From: Pseudomonas sp. RIT-PI-q
GTDB taxonomy: Bacteria > Pseudomonadota > Gammaproteobacteria > Pseudomonadales > Pseudomonadaceae
Assembly (NCBI RefSeq): GCF_001297125.1
Contig: NZ_LHPC01000028.1
Coordinates: 124,001-188,000, forward strand
Reading direction: 5' to 3'
DNA: 64,000 nucleotides
The translations under genes were made by a program, and so were the position numbers. Numbering within the stretch: the first letter of the stretch is position 1; the number at the start of each line of letters is the position of its first letter. Below, piece after piece: positions 51,728 to 61,148 of the stretch. Under the pieces are notes generated by a model, which was given only the letters and a program-made list of their open reading frames with translations, did no database searches and had not been told where the DNA came from.

Positions 51728-52887
51728 AGTTTAGGTATCCCACCAATTTTTCCTTCCCGATATAACGCCGCAATAGAGCGGTCATTCCTCACGAGATCGC
51801 CGGGAATTTGGTCGAGTCGGTAGCAGAAGCTTTCCCCTCGATCCTTGGCAACTAAGATTGTCCTATATTTACCCAAGCAATCGATGATTTCCGAATTATG
51901 TGCAGTAAATATGAACTGCGCGCCTTTTTCATTCTTAGACGGATCTTGGAACAAATCAATCAGCTGAGGAAGCAACATAGGGTGACAGTTTTGGTCGAAT
52001 TCATCCATAACCAACACCCCGCCACTTTTTAAAATACAAAAGTAAATTCCGAGCCTTCTGTAAAGCGCCATAGTTCCACTAGACTCATCACGGGAAGTGA
52101 GGAAAAAGCTTTCCGAACTATCGCCCACCTGATGCGCAAAGATAGGAAAATAAACTTCTTCGCCAGACGGGCTTTCGCGGCGCTGAATTACGATATCTAA
52201 AATACCCAAATCACTATCTATAATAATTTTTTTTGTAAACTCAAAGGCCTCTTCATTATCATGATAAAACTTTGAAACACTATCCCTATCAAACAGATGC
52301 TCGTCTGGCACGACTCCAACATTGGTCACATTGCCGGAAAAGCTTGAAAAAAACTTTGCAATCTTAGCAAACTCGGTAGTAACACCTTTAAGCTTGTACA
52401 TTAAGATTGTCGAAACCAGCGAAGCATTAGATTTCAGCTCGACCATATCAAGAGCTGAGAAGTCAGCAATTCTTTTTACAATCCGATTTGCCTTCCTCTC
52501 GACCAAAAGGGTTTTTCTCTGTAGTTTTTTATATATTGCTTCACGAACGACCAGATTAGGCTTAGCTGTCAGCTCGTAGGAGTATCTAACAGAGTCAACT
52601 TCAAAATCAACGTAGAACTCGCTAACCCTGTCATTGTCAAAATAATTTCTAAATCCTAAGCCATCACCTTCTTTAAGCTCAAAAGAAGATGTCATAAAAT
52701 CTGCTATGAACTCTATCGCCTTGAGTACGTTTGTTTTTCCAGAGGCATTCGCTCCTTTCACACCAAGAACAGTTGAAACTTTTTTACCATGAGATACATT
52801 TCTTGGAGTCTTTGCGGAAAGCTCGAAGGATATTTCCATACCCTCTTTGAACGAGAAATAGTTACTTGCCCCGAAGGAATAGATCAT
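51724..52887 (-). CDS. AAA (OLD/SMC-like) ATPase of a prophage-borne defence-type pair
   Basis: The 387-aa ATPase has Walker A GANASGKT (45-52), a Walker B block GGVLVMDEFDQN (about 288-299) and FIFTAHNSEIIDCLG, the arrangement of AAA_15/AAA_21 proteins such as RloA and OLD-like ATPases. No Toprim nuclease is fused, as the protein ends soon after the ATPase core. It is translated before the 164-aa partner with an ATGA overlap. The low GC content contrasts with the phage tail genes. Confidence 0.85.
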   Translation of the reverse strand: MIYSFGASNYFSFKEGMEISFELSAKTPRNVSHGKKVSTVLGVKGANASGKTNVLKAIEFIADFMTSSFELKEGDGLGFRNYFDNDRVSEFYVDFEVDSVRYSYELTAKPNLVVREAIYKKLQRKTLLVERKANRIVKRIADFSALDMVELKSNASLVSTILMYKLKGVTTEFAKIAKFFSSFSGNVTNVGVVPDEHLFDRDSVSKFYHDNEEAFEFTKKIIIDSDLGILDIVIQRRESPSGEEVYFPIFAHQVGDSSESFFLTSRDESSGTMALYRRLGIYFCILKSGGVLVMDEFDQNCHPMLLPQLIDLFQDPSKNEKGAQFIFTAHNSEIIDCLGKYRTILVAKDRGESFCYRLDQIPGDLVRNDRSIAALYREGKIGGIPKL

Positions 52888-52913
52888 TTTTGCCTCAAGC
52901 TTAAGCTAATAAT

Positions 52914-52929
52914 GCGTCAAAAATGACGC
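52914..52929 (-). promoter_or_regulatory. GCGTCA-aaaa-TGACGC dyad upstream of the ATPase pair
   Basis: A perfect six-base inverted repeat with an A4 spacer sits 26 bases before the ATPase ATG; a further TGATGCGTCA half lies at 52971-52980. It could be an operator. The 285 bases 52888-53172 have no supported gene. Confidence 0.4.
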
Positions 52930-53172
52930 GTAAGCATGATAAGACATCAAGGAAATATTGACCATCCCCCTGATGCGTCAATGGGCAGATAGGTGGCGAA
53001 TAGCACGGTTTGGCACGCCAGACCCGAAGCGCGACGCCGTATGACGTTGCAAGCACAAATCCCAAATTTTGCAGTCCGCACAAAAAGTCTGATACGCAAC
53101 CAACGCTATCAATCCATGATCACCGGTGGCATTGACTCCTATAATTTTTGCCGGGCATGCGCCAGTGCTGTC

Positions 53173-53367
53173 TTAGGTGCTCAGCTTCTTCTGGGCGATC
53201 ACGCGAGCAATCATCACCAGGAGGCCCAGCACGCCATAGGCCACAGGAGGAAGTACTGCCTGGAGCTGGGGCATCAGTTGCTCAGCAATACCCAATGCTG
53301 CAATCGCACCGCCAGTCTGAACGCTGGACATCTTCAAAGCGTCTTTCCAATTACTAATCAGTTGCAT
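53173..53367 (-). CDS. Phage holin
   Basis: This 64-aa protein has a short N-terminal polar part and two hydrophobic stretches (GGAIAALGIAEQLM and VAYGVLGLLVMIARVIA) followed by KK, the topology of small holins. It lies just downstream of the endolysin gene on the same strand. MQLISNWKDAL at 53367 is the start; the longer frame to 53580 runs inside the endolysin region. It would form the membrane lesion that starts lysis. Confidence 0.75.
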   Translation of the reverse strand: MQLISNWKDALKMSSVQTGGAIAALGIAEQLMPQLQAVLPPVAYGVLGLLVMIARVIAQKKLST

Positions 53368-53452
53368 ATTTTGTTGCCTCGATTGGTTTGGATGGTTCAG
53401 GCCAGCGCCTTCAGCGCGACTGGGTAAAACGTAAACTTCAGTGCTACGTGGC

Positions 53453-53878
53453 TTACGGCACATCCCTGAAGAAAATGTGGCGCCCGAGAGCAAGCGTCTG
53501 CTTGGCGCCCTGAACCCAAACGGGTGGTTTGGGCATGGTCGTCGCGTAGTAATGGGTTGCCCCGCCGGTCGGGTCAGCAACCCTGCCCGCCAACACTTGG
53601 TCGGCAGCGATCAGCGCTTGACCAAACTCGCTAAACGGAATCGGCTTTGCGCCGCTTAGGAAGGCGTAGTTCGGGTCATTCCTGTTCCAGCAGCTGAACT
53701 GGTACGGCTTCTTGCATACGCCGGGATAGCCCTCCCCCCACCACGACTTGGCCTTGCCGTCGTTCACCCGGTTGCGGATGGTCCAGGCCACGGCAATCTG
53801 GCCGGCCAAGCTTTCGCCGCGGGCCTCACCCCACAAGGTGCGGGCGAGGATGTCGCGGTCTTCATCAGTTGTGGTCAT
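53453..53878 (-). CDS. Phage endolysin, SleB-type cell-wall hydrolase
   Basis: The 141-aa protein matches the Hydrolase_2 (SleB) family: LARTLWGEARGES, VAWTIRNRVND, the QFSCWNRNDP block and THYYAT. It has no signal peptide, so release depends on the holin encoded just downstream. The GGAGAAAAGTC ribosome site follows a T-tract hairpin. It cleaves peptidoglycan for lysis. Confidence 0.88.
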   Translation of the reverse strand: MTTTDEDRDILARTLWGEARGESLAGQIAVAWTIRNRVNDGKAKSWWGEGYPGVCKKPYQFSCWNRNDPNYAFLSGAKPIPFSEFGQALIAADQVLAGRVADPTGGATHYYATTMPKPPVWVQGAKQTLALGRHIFFRDVP

Positions 53879-53893
53879 GACTTTTCTCCAGGC

Positions 53894-53917
53894 AAAAAAA
53901 TCCCGCTCATGGCGGGC
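53894..53917 (-). terminator. Short hairpin with T7 tract before the endolysin gene
   Basis: On the minus strand GCCCGCCATGAGCGGGATTTTT forms a five-pair stem with a T run, immediately followed by GCCTGGAGAAAA, the endolysin ribosome site. One of five such hairpins in the late operon. Confidence 0.7.
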
Positions 53918-53936
53918 CTCGTTAAATGCTCAGCTA

Positions 53937-54152
53937 TCAGCTGGCTGTATCAGCAACGATCTCGGGGACAGACTTCGCCGTAACGGTCACTTTGGCGCTG
54001 TAGGTATTGATGAGTTGCGCGGTGCGGACAACGGCTAGGGGTTGCGCAGTCACGATCTCGCGCGCCTGGGCATCGGCCTCTGCGGCAGTGGCAAACTCCA
54101 ACAGGTTGATGGGGTCGAAAGCATTGCTGGAATTGATGACGATGAAAGGCAT
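53937..54152 (-). CDS. 71-aa hypothetical phage tail-region protein
   Basis: The small protein MPFIVINSSNAFDPINLLEF contains AAEADAQAREIV and a beta-rich C-terminus (AKVTVTAKSVPEIV). It lies between the tail-fibre gene and the lysis genes on the same strand. The family is unknown; GGAGATTCACC precedes the ATG. A host-recognition accessory or chaperone role would be a guess. Confidence 0.65.
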   Translation of the reverse strand: MPFIVINSSNAFDPINLLEFATAAEADAQAREIVTAQPLAVVRTAQLINTYSAKVTVTAKSVPEIVADTAS

Positions 54153-54180
54153 GGTGAATCTCCGGTTTCAGATTTTTGGC

Positions 54181-54206
54181 AAAAAGAAGCCCGCTCAATG
54201 GCGGGC
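54181..54206 (-). terminator. Hairpin after the tail-fibre gene
   Basis: Minus-strand GCCCGCCATTGAGCGGGC is followed by TTCTTTTT, three bases after the tail-fibre stop codon. A normal intrinsic terminator in form. Confidence 0.75.
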
Positions 54207-54208
54207 TC

Positions 54209-55135
54209 CTATTCTTCGGTTGTTGTTTCCATCGGCATGGGCAGCTCGGGGGGCTTCGGCATCTCTAACCGAACATCGATCCAACTGTTGAGGGGCACGT
54301 CCAGCGCTGCACCCCGGCCCGAGATCATTTCGCCATCGTCCGATAGCGTCCAGCGCTGCTTGAACAACTTGACTATGATCGTACCGTCAGCGGCCTGTTC
54401 GGATTCGGTGATACCCAGCGTTCGTCCTCCGTCAGGCGAACAAGGGTCCTGGGTTCGCCAACCTTCAAGGGCCAGGCCGAGGCTACCCGTGATGCGGTAT
54501 TCACCAACGCCGAGGCGCTCTACAACCACACCGTATGCTTCGCTGTTGGCCACGCCCCACTCGCCGGCGGGCTCGAATGTCTGCTCTTGAAGATCGAGAC
54601 GCTGGCTGGCCAACACATTCGCTACTCTGACAATGGGTGATGCCGCCGACAGGACTCCGCCGGAGCCGCGCGTGGTGTTTCCTGTGTGGTAAATTTCGCG
54701 CATGAGGGCAGTGGCATAGTTGCCCGCTCGAAACCAGATGCGACCGGTAACCGCCATCAGGATCTGCGCACCATATGCGCCAGAGGTGTCGTATGCCGTA
54801 TTGAGGATCGTCCCGAAAGATGCTGCTTCGGGCGCACCCACTGTGGCTTGAGTAGTCCACATCTGAAATGAGTTTCCCCAAGTATTGATGGTCGAAGCGA
54901 CTGGTGAATCTCTCCCTCCAGATGTCATAGCCTGGCCTGCGGCATGACCTGCGTTCAGGGTTGCAGCCGTGCCAAGGCCCAGGGCTGCTCTCGCCGTAGA
55001 CTGGCCGAGTGTGTCCCCCCCCAAGAAGGCGTACAGCTCATTCATGTTCGCCTGCGTCTTTGTGAACGCACTACGCGGTGTATCTCCACCGACACCTGTG
55101 GGAGCGGCCCCCAGCGCAATTGTCTGCTTTGCCAT
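54209..55135 (-). CDS. Phage tail-fibre-type protein
   Basis: The 308-aa protein starts MAKQTIALGAAPTGVGGDTP with KTQANMNELYAFLG, the N-terminal pattern of Pseudomonas tail-fibre proteins. Glycine- and alanine-rich repeats (ARAALGLGTAATLNAGHAAG) and a receptor-like C-terminus follow. It probably contributes to host recognition at the tail tip. The final EE residues precede a terminator hairpin. Confidence 0.75.
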   Translation of the reverse strand: MAKQTIALGAAPTGVGGDTPRSAFTKTQANMNELYAFLGGDTLGQSTARAALGLGTAATLNAGHAAGQAMTSGGRDSPVASTINTWGNSFQMWTTQATVGAPEAASFGTILNTAYDTSGAYGAQILMAVTGRIWFRAGNYATALMREIYHTGNTTRGSGGVLSAASPIVRVANVLASQRLDLQEQTFEPAGEWGVANSEAYGVVVERLGVGEYRITGSLGLALEGWRTQDPCSPDGGRTLGITESEQAADGTIIVKLFKQRWTLSDDGEMISGRGAALDVPLNSWIDVRLEMPKPPELPMPMETTTEE

Positions 55136-55157
55136 ACGGCTTACCTGAATTTGGTCA

Positions 55158-55181
55158 ATAAAAAACCCGCACTTGGCGGGT
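55158..55181 (-). terminator. Hairpin after the 225-aa tail gene
   Basis: Minus-strand ACCCGCCAAGTGCGGGTTTTTT has a six-pair stem and T6 run, between the 225-aa gene and the tail-fibre gene. Confidence 0.75.
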
Positions 55182-55198
55182 CGACTTTAAAATTTGGT

Positions 55199-55876
55199 CT
55201 ACGCATTCATCTTGGCAAACACCGCCGGCATAAAGAACGCAAATGGATTGCTGAATCCATCAGTCACAGCGTAAAGCACGCCGGCATTGAAATCCCACAA
55301 CGTTTTCACAAGGCGTCCCGCCGCAGCTCCCGTCAGCATGTTCATGCCGAAGGTGTTGATCAGCAGGTATTCGTTTTCCGGAAAGTTGAACGAAACGGTG
55401 TAAAAACTTCTTGTGCTGCCTGTGGCGGTGGTTTCAGAGCGAACATATGTCCAGTTCTGGAACGCGCGAGTGAACAACGCAGAGGGTGTACCCGAATCAA
55501 ACAAGAGCTTTGCCGCTCCATCCCATAACCGAAGTCCGAACTGCGCCACCGGCTGCGCACCAAAGGTGGCGGCGAAGAAGCGGCCATTCGGCTGATTGGT
55601 GTTCACGTCATAGGCCCGAACGTAGAACCCGGTCCAGTTGCCAGCGGAGCCCATTACCTGCATTGCGGTCAGCCCGCCAATCCCGCCAGTGTCGGGGCGA
55701 CAGAACACCAACGGCGGCTCTACGCTGGTAATCACCCTGGGGAAAAATGTCGTTGAGCCCAGCCCGGACTCCTGAGTGGGGGCATATCGACCACTGCAAA
55801 TAACGTTGAGCCGGGCAAACTCAGAATCGATCACCACCTGATTGCTGTTGTTGATGAAGCTCAGTCCGTAACTCAT
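55199..55876 (-). CDS. Phage tail-tip-associated protein of unknown function
   Basis: This 225-aa protein (MSYGLSFINNSNQVVIDSEF) is beta-rich and lacks a signal or membrane segment. It belongs to the small structural proteins encoded after the tip attachment protein in Pseudomonas siphoviruses. Its start overlaps the stop of the 101-aa gene by one base (TGATG), so the two are coupled. Function not recognised. Confidence 0.7.
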   Translation of the reverse strand: MSYGLSFINNSNQVVIDSEFARLNVICSGRYAPTQESGLGSTTFFPRVITSVEPPLVFCRPDTGGIGGLTAMQVMGSAGNWTGFYVRAYDVNTNQPNGRFFAATFGAQPVAQFGLRLWDGAAKLLFDSGTPSALFTRAFQNWTYVRSETTATGSTRSFYTVSFNFPENEYLLINTFGMNMLTGAAAGRLVKTLWDFNAGVLYAVTDGFSNPFAFFMPAVFAKMNA

Positions 55877-56181
55877 CAGGCAAACCTTATGACCATTAAA
55901 CGCATGGTCCCGCTGGTGGATAGGCTGGCCGCGAAAGTGCGCGTGTAGTTGTAGACACGCGCCACCGCCGAGAGCATTTCGGTTTCAAACTGGAAGGATG
56001 TTGATTCGTTGTAGGGTCCGGTCGGAATGACGATGGCCACCGAGTTCGACGCATCGCAGCCGGGCACGGAAAAGTCCTGGTTGGTTTTTGCGGCAGTGGC
56101 AAAGGTAACCAGGGTCGACAGCACCACGCGCATGGTGAAGGAGTTCTCATCCAGCTGGAGCGCCCCATACCCGCATCCCAT
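55876..56181 (-). CDS. 101-aa phage protein downstream of the tip attachment gene
   Basis: The small beta-rich protein begins MGCGYGALQLDENSFTMRVV three bases after the stop of the J-like gene and overlaps the next gene by one base. It is shorter than the 225-aa neighbour but similar in place and composition. A structural role at the tail tip is inferred from position only. Confidence 0.65.
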   Translation of the reverse strand: MGCGYGALQLDENSFTMRVVLSTLVTFATAAKTNQDFSVPGCDASNSVAIVIPTGPYNESTSFQFETEMLSAVARVYNYTRTFAASLSTSGTMRLMVIRFA

Positions 56182-56184
56182 AAC

Positions 56185-59100
56185 TCATGCGCTTAGATCT
56201 CCCAGTTGCACACGTTTGACACCACTGGCGTCAAAAACCTTCAGCGCGCTATTGGTCATGGTCATGCGACCCGCCCCCGGAACGTTGCCGTTGATTTCGA
56301 ACACCCCCGCCTTCGTCAGGCGCCAGCCGGTGGTGCCAGCGACGTAGTTGTCAGACTGCAATGCGTCGCCAATCTTGAGCATCGTGATTGACCCGTCCTG
56401 AATAAACGCCGATCGGATGAACACCTGGCCACCGGTTACGGCAAACGGTGAAGACAATGTCCCGTTGATTCCGTTGACCACGGCAAACGTGTCGGCACTC
56501 ACCAGGAAGGTGCTTTGCAGGCCCGCCGGCCCGTTCTCGATACCCAGGCCGATACCCGCGGCGACATACTGACCCTGTGAGTTGACCTGTAACTTCACCG
56601 ACCACATGGCCGAGGCCTTGCCATCAGCCGCAACCTGCGCCTGACTGACTTGCTGCACAGTTGCTGCGTTCTGATCGACCGTAACCTGGATGTTATCGAC
56701 ACGCCTGCCAACGGCAACCCCGTCCTCGATCCTGGCCGATTGCTCGGACCAGACACCGACGAAGGTGGTGCTGGATCCTGCATAGCCCGCATCGTCGCCG
56801 GCGAGCGCCGGATTGACCTGGACATAGATGCCGTCCAGCTTGGTAGCCTGGGCAGTGATCTGGGTTTCGGTACTGGTGACGCGGGTGTCCAGTGAGCCAA
56901 TGGCCGTGGCTTGGCCGGCAATACCGGTTTCGGCAGTCCCTATTCTTGCGGTGATGCTGGTAAGAGCCGCCCCTTGGCTGGTCAGCGTCGTGCCTTGCTG
57001 TGTGACCGTCGACGCCAGCGATTGCAGCGCGCTGTTGTCCGCCTTACCTGCCAAGCCTGTATTGAGCGACGTGATCTGCCCTGCCTGAGTGGTCAGGCCT
57101 GTTTCGGTCTGAGTCACCCGGGCATCCAGCGCCGAAGTGGCAGCAGCCTGTCCAGAAACAGATGCAGCCGAGTTGCCAGCGACAAATGGCGAAGGCGTCG
57201 TGCTGGTGTTCGCGCCCGCCATTTTCTCAATCATGATGCTGTCGATCGTGATATCCGTCCCGGCCGCCAAGGCAGACATGTTCGGATAGATTGTGATCGC
57301 CGCCCGCGCAAATGCGGTTGCCGTGCAAACAAACACTAGGCGTTGCCGCACGGTGTTGAAGGTTGCATTCGCGGAATAGCGATGACTGCCGTTGTACATC
57401 GAAACACGCATCGCGCCCGTGGCCGAAGCCTGGACGTACATCGAGACCAGATAGGCGCCGGGCTCCATATCGACGTTCCAGCCGGCCACGTTGTTCGTCG
57501 GCGAAAGCATCACGAACTGGCTGGTGGATGTGCTGGCCGTGGTCAGCTTGATACCGAAACCTGATGAGGCCTCGGCAACTGCCACCCCCAACCGCCCAAG
57601 GCTGGTCCCGCTGACCGTGGCAGGCAACGTCGTCGACGTCAGCCAACTGTACTTGTCCACCAACAGGTTGGTGCCCGCCGCCCCCAGTCCGCCGATACTC
57701 GCTTGAACGCTGGTCAGTGCCTGCCCCTGCGCCGTGATGGTGTCACCTTGCTGCGTCACGGTATTGCTGAGCGCTGAAACCGTGGCCGCCTCGGCTTTGG
57801 TGGCCACCTGAGACAACGCGCTGGCTGCAGCTGCCGCCGCATCGGTCGCCACCTTATCGGTCACGGCCGCCCACGCAGCACCGGTCCATCGTTTGGGCGT
57901 GTTCGCGCTGCCAGTGATGTCGATCCACAGGTTTTGCGCCAGTTGATCGGCCACCGCCGGCGCAGCGGCTTGTACGATCACTTTGCCCTTACCGCCCGCC
58001 AAGGTGTTCGCTGCGTTCGCCGCGTTTTGCGCAGCGGTCACATTGGTGTTGGTGGTGGTCAGACTGTTGTTGAGCCCGGTGATCGCCGTGCCCTGGCTGC
58101 TGATTGTCCCTTCCGCCGAGGTGACTCGGATGGTCAGGCTGTTCAATACCGAGGCGTCAGCCTTGCCGGTGAGCGAGGCTTGTAGCCCAGTAATGGCCGT
58201 CCCCTGGGCCGTGTTCACTCCCTCGATGCTGGTGATCTTGGTTTCAGTGGTGGTGACGCGTGCAGCCAGACCGTTCGAGTCCTTCACGATCTGGCCCACG
58301 TCCAGCCAGTAAGTCGCGTTCGGCGGTGGCGTGTTGATCGGCACCGCTTGAGATGCCTGGTACAGCCGCTGCCCTTGGCGGACGCTCTCGCCGGCGGCGT
58401 AAGTCTTGGTGCCGTCGTACTCAAGTGCATCGACGATGTCGCCGATGGCGTCGATCTGCTCCTGAAGCTGATCGGTGACTTCGTCGACTTGGTCGTTCAA
58501 CTCCTTCAGGCGGTTGTTCACCGAGCCCGGCAGGGTTGGCGGTCCGTCGATGAGTTCGATACGGTCCAAAAGATCTTGGCCAAGTTCAGTCTCACCAATC
58601 TTGCCAGCGATCTGATCAAGGATCGGCCCCGCGTCTGCGCTGGCCTGCCCCATGACCCCCATGCCTGTCGGATACCACGGACCTACGTTGCCGGTCCGGT
58701 CGATCAAGCGCGCCCAAAAGAAGAACTGCGCCCCTGCCTGCAAGCTCTGCATCGAGTAGTCGCTTTGTGGGTACGCAAGGTCGGCCAGCTTGGTCGCAGC
58801 TTCGAGGCTGGTCGATGGCCCGTACCAGATCTCCGTCCGCTGAGTGTCCTCGGCGCCGGCGGGAAAGCCCCAATTGAGGCCAATGCCAAAGAGCAGTGGT
58901 GTAGCCGTCAGGAACGACACCGCCGGGGGCAGCCCTTCCTTCCCCTTGAGATTGGTCAGAATCGAACTGCGCCAGATCGACGAGATGTCGAAAGAACTCA
59001 CCGCGCGGACACGAGCCAAATAAGCGCCCGCATAGATACCGCCGACATCAACACCAGTAGCGCCCGTACGCGGCAGCTTGATCCAGTTGCCGTTGTCCTT

Positions 59101-61089
59101 GCGCCACTCCACGTGATACCCAACTGCGCCCGGCACTGCCGGCCAAGTGATGGTCATTGTGGCGACGGCGATGCCCTGCGAAACCACAGAGGTGGATGTA
59201 ACAGTGACACTGGCCGGTGCCGGAACAACAGTGATCGGAATGACGCTGATCGGTCGTTCTTCCAGACGTGCGCCGGTGTCGATGAAAGCGAACTTGCTCG
59301 GGTCGTACTGGACGGCCGAAATTTCAAAAACTCCAGACTCTGGTCGCGACACGCTGGTCACTCGATACAGAGGAACGGCCAAGTCGTCGGCATCCAGCGC
59401 CCAAACGAGTTCAGGCGCAGGCGCGACTGAGTAGGCAGCGATGACAGTCACCACCCGACCAGCCACGGATTGAACCGTGCGGCCCTCGCACTTTCCGTTA
59501 GGCAAGTTCAGGATCAGCCGGTCGCCGGTCTTGACCTGAGTGTCACGGTCCAAGGTAATGGCGCGGCCGGCCACCGCCGAGATGCGACCGCCGATTGCGC
59601 GGCCTGCAAGCAATTCGTCGGCCACCGGAATCACGTAGCCAGGCAGTGGGATGCGACCATCCAAGCCAACACGGAAAGTGATCCCGCGATCCTTAGAGTT
59701 GGTGAGCAGCGCCCACTTGCCGCGGCGCTGCGCCTCGGACTCGCGTGTACAACCGATTGCGCTGATCTCCAGCGGGTTGTCGCCGTAGCGCCGCTGCAGC
59801 TTGGCATCAGTCACTGCGGTGACGTCGGTATCGTAGTTGTTTGCTGGGTTGTCGTAGCTGATCAGGGCGCGACTGTACCGGGTCCGCTCCGATGCGCTTG
59901 AGTAGGTGAATTTCCCGTCGATCACATTCGCCCGGGTATAGGCGAAGTCGAAGTCAGTGGCGCGAGGCATGTCGGACAACGTAAAGACTTGGCCCTGGGC
60001 CCAGTAGGTCATGCCGCGGTAGATGGTCGAGATATCGCGCAACAACGACCAGGCGTCAGCTTGGCTCTGCAGGTTGAGATTGCAGAGGAAGCGTGGCTCC
60101 TGGGCACCCTTCCCATCTGGCACCAGCTGATCGCAATATTGGGCGATCCGGTAAAGCTCCCACTTATCGACCTGCCACGGCTTGATCCGTCGACCGAGGC
60201 CGAAGCGGTCGTCGACGGTGATGCCATAAGGGACCCAGGCCGGGTTATCTGTCCAGGCCAGCTTGAAGGTGCCATCCCAAATCCCGTTGTAGGAACGGCT
60301 TTCCGGGTTGTAGTTGCTCGGCACCTGCCACTTGCGTGCGCGACAGTCGACCGTCACGGCGGGAATGCTGCGGAACTGCTCGGCCGAAAACTCGATGTAG
60401 AGCAGCGCGGTGTTCGGGTAGCGCAGCTTCGCGTCGATTACCTCGGTGAAGCCGGCAATCTGCATGATATCGGCTATTTTGTTGTTGTTCTGGTTGGGCG
60501 TGATCCGAGTCACGCGAATCAACCAGCCACTAGTCGCTGCCGGCAGATCAATACGACGGGTGCGCTCGTAAGTGCTGGTGGTCTTGCCGTCCACGGCTTC
60601 GCTCAGCACCTGTTGATACGCTCCACCGTCCGTGGCCAGCTCGACCTTGTACTCGATCCGGTAGCCATTGACGTTACCGCTGGAATCAACCGACTGAATG
60701 GCTGGCCACGCGAAGCGAAGACGCACAGCTGACAGATCAGTGTTGCTGATAGCTCGAACCCATGGCGTGCCACTGCGCAACTCAATGCCCAGCGTGGTTT
60801 CGTTTTCTACAGATGGAATACCCTGGATGTACCCCTGCTCGACCGAGCCGTTGCGGTACTCCCACTTCACGTTCGGGAAGTTCATGTTGCCCTGAGGGTC
60901 GTGCAGCGGGGTGTTGTCGAGGTAGATGTCCTGCGCGGTTGGATTGCCGGCAAATTCGCCCTCGCCCATCGCAATCAGGATCTTGGCCACGGCCACCGAG
61001 CGCAGGCTGTCGGGCGCTTCGGTCGGGGTCTTTGGCTTGTCCGATCCGCTCTTGGAGCCGAAGACGTCGAGGTTCTGTGCTGCGCCCAT
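56185..61089 (-). CDS. Tail tip attachment protein J (host specificity)
   Basis: The 1634-aa protein is a lambda J homologue. It starts MGAAQNLDVFGSKSGSDKPK and has an N-terminal tip domain, fibronectin-III-like segments near 690-860 (PAPASVTVTSTSVVSQGIAV), a long repetitive helical region of TSLNTGLAGKAD/QGTALTS-type units (about 960-1500), and a C-terminal DUF1983-like end. GGAG is six bases before the ATG at 61089; the frame runs to 61218 across a terminator and is not used. It determines receptor binding and DNA ejection. Confidence 0.92.
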   Translation of the reverse strand: MGAAQNLDVFGSKSGSDKPKTPTEAPDSLRSVAVAKILIAMGEGEFAGNPTAQDIYLDNTPLHDPQGNMNFPNVKWEYRNGSVEQGYIQGIPSVENETTLGIELRSGTPWVRAISNTDLSAVRLRFAWPAIQSVDSSGNVNGYRIEYKVELATDGGAYQQVLSEAVDGKTTSTYERTRRIDLPAATSGWLIRVTRITPNQNNNKIADIMQIAGFTEVIDAKLRYPNTALLYIEFSAEQFRSIPAVTVDCRARKWQVPSNYNPESRSYNGIWDGTFKLAWTDNPAWVPYGITVDDRFGLGRRIKPWQVDKWELYRIAQYCDQLVPDGKGAQEPRFLCNLNLQSQADAWSLLRDISTIYRGMTYWAQGQVFTLSDMPRATDFDFAYTRANVIDGKFTYSSASERTRYSRALISYDNPANNYDTDVTAVTDAKLQRRYGDNPLEISAIGCTRESEAQRRGKWALLTNSKDRGITFRVGLDGRIPLPGYVIPVADELLAGRAIGGRISAVAGRAITLDRDTQVKTGDRLILNLPNGKCEGRTVQSVAGRVVTVIAAYSVAPAPELVWALDADDLAVPLYRVTSVSRPESGVFEISAVQYDPSKFAFIDTGARLEERPISVIPITVVPAPASVTVTSTSVVSQGIAVATMTITWPAVPGAVGYHVEWRKDNGNWIKLPRTGATGVDVGGIYAGAYLARVRAVSSFDISSIWRSSILTNLKGKEGLPPAVSFLTATPLLFGIGLNWGFPAGAEDTQRTEIWYGPSTSLEAATKLADLAYPQSDYSMQSLQAGAQFFFWARLIDRTGNVGPWYPTGMGVMGQASADAGPILDQIAGKIGETELGQDLLDRIELIDGPPTLPGSVNNRLKELNDQVDEVTDQLQEQIDAIGDIVDALEYDGTKTYAAGESVRQGQRLYQASQAVPINTPPPNATYWLDVGQIVKDSNGLAARVTTTETKITSIEGVNTAQGTAITGLQASLTGKADASVLNSLTIRVTSAEGTISSQGTAITGLNNSLTTTNTNVTAAQNAANAANTLAGGKGKVIVQAAAPAVADQLAQNLWIDITGSANTPKRWTGAAWAAVTDKVATDAAAAAASALSQVATKAEAATVSALSNTVTQQGDTITAQGQALTSVQASIGGLGAAGTNLLVDKYSWLTSTTLPATVSGTSLGRLGVAVAEASSGFGIKLTTASTSTSQFVMLSPTNNVAGWNVDMEPGAYLVSMYVQASATGAMRVSMYNGSHRYSANATFNTVRQRLVFVCTATAFARAAITIYPNMSALAAGTDITIDSIMIEKMAGANTSTTPSPFVAGNSAASVSGQAAATSALDARVTQTETGLTTQAGQITSLNTGLAGKADNSALQSLASTVTQQGTTLTSQGAALTSITARIGTAETGIAGQATAIGSLDTRVTSTETQITAQATKLDGIYVQVNPALAGDDAGYAGSSTTFVGVWSEQSARIEDGVAVGRRVDNIQVTVDQNAATVQQVSQAQVAADGKASAMWSVKLQVNSQGQYVAAGIGLGIENGPAGLQSTFLVSADTFAVVNGINGTLSSPFAVTGGQVFIRSAFIQDGSITMLKIGDALQSDNYVAGTTGWRLTKAGVFEINGNVPGAGRMTMTNSALKVFDASGVKRVQLGDLSA

Positions 61090-61104
61090 GCGTTTCTCCA
61101 GGCA

Positions 61105-61128
61105 ATAAAAAACCGCCTCATGGGCGGT
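61105..61128 (-). terminator. Hairpin between tail genes I and J
   Basis: Minus-strand ACCGCCCATGAGGCGGTTTTTT has a six-pair stem and a T6 run, followed directly by ATTGCCTGGAGAAA, the J ribosome site. Confidence 0.75.
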
Positions 61129-61148
61129 CGTGGTGGTCGACGGTTTAG

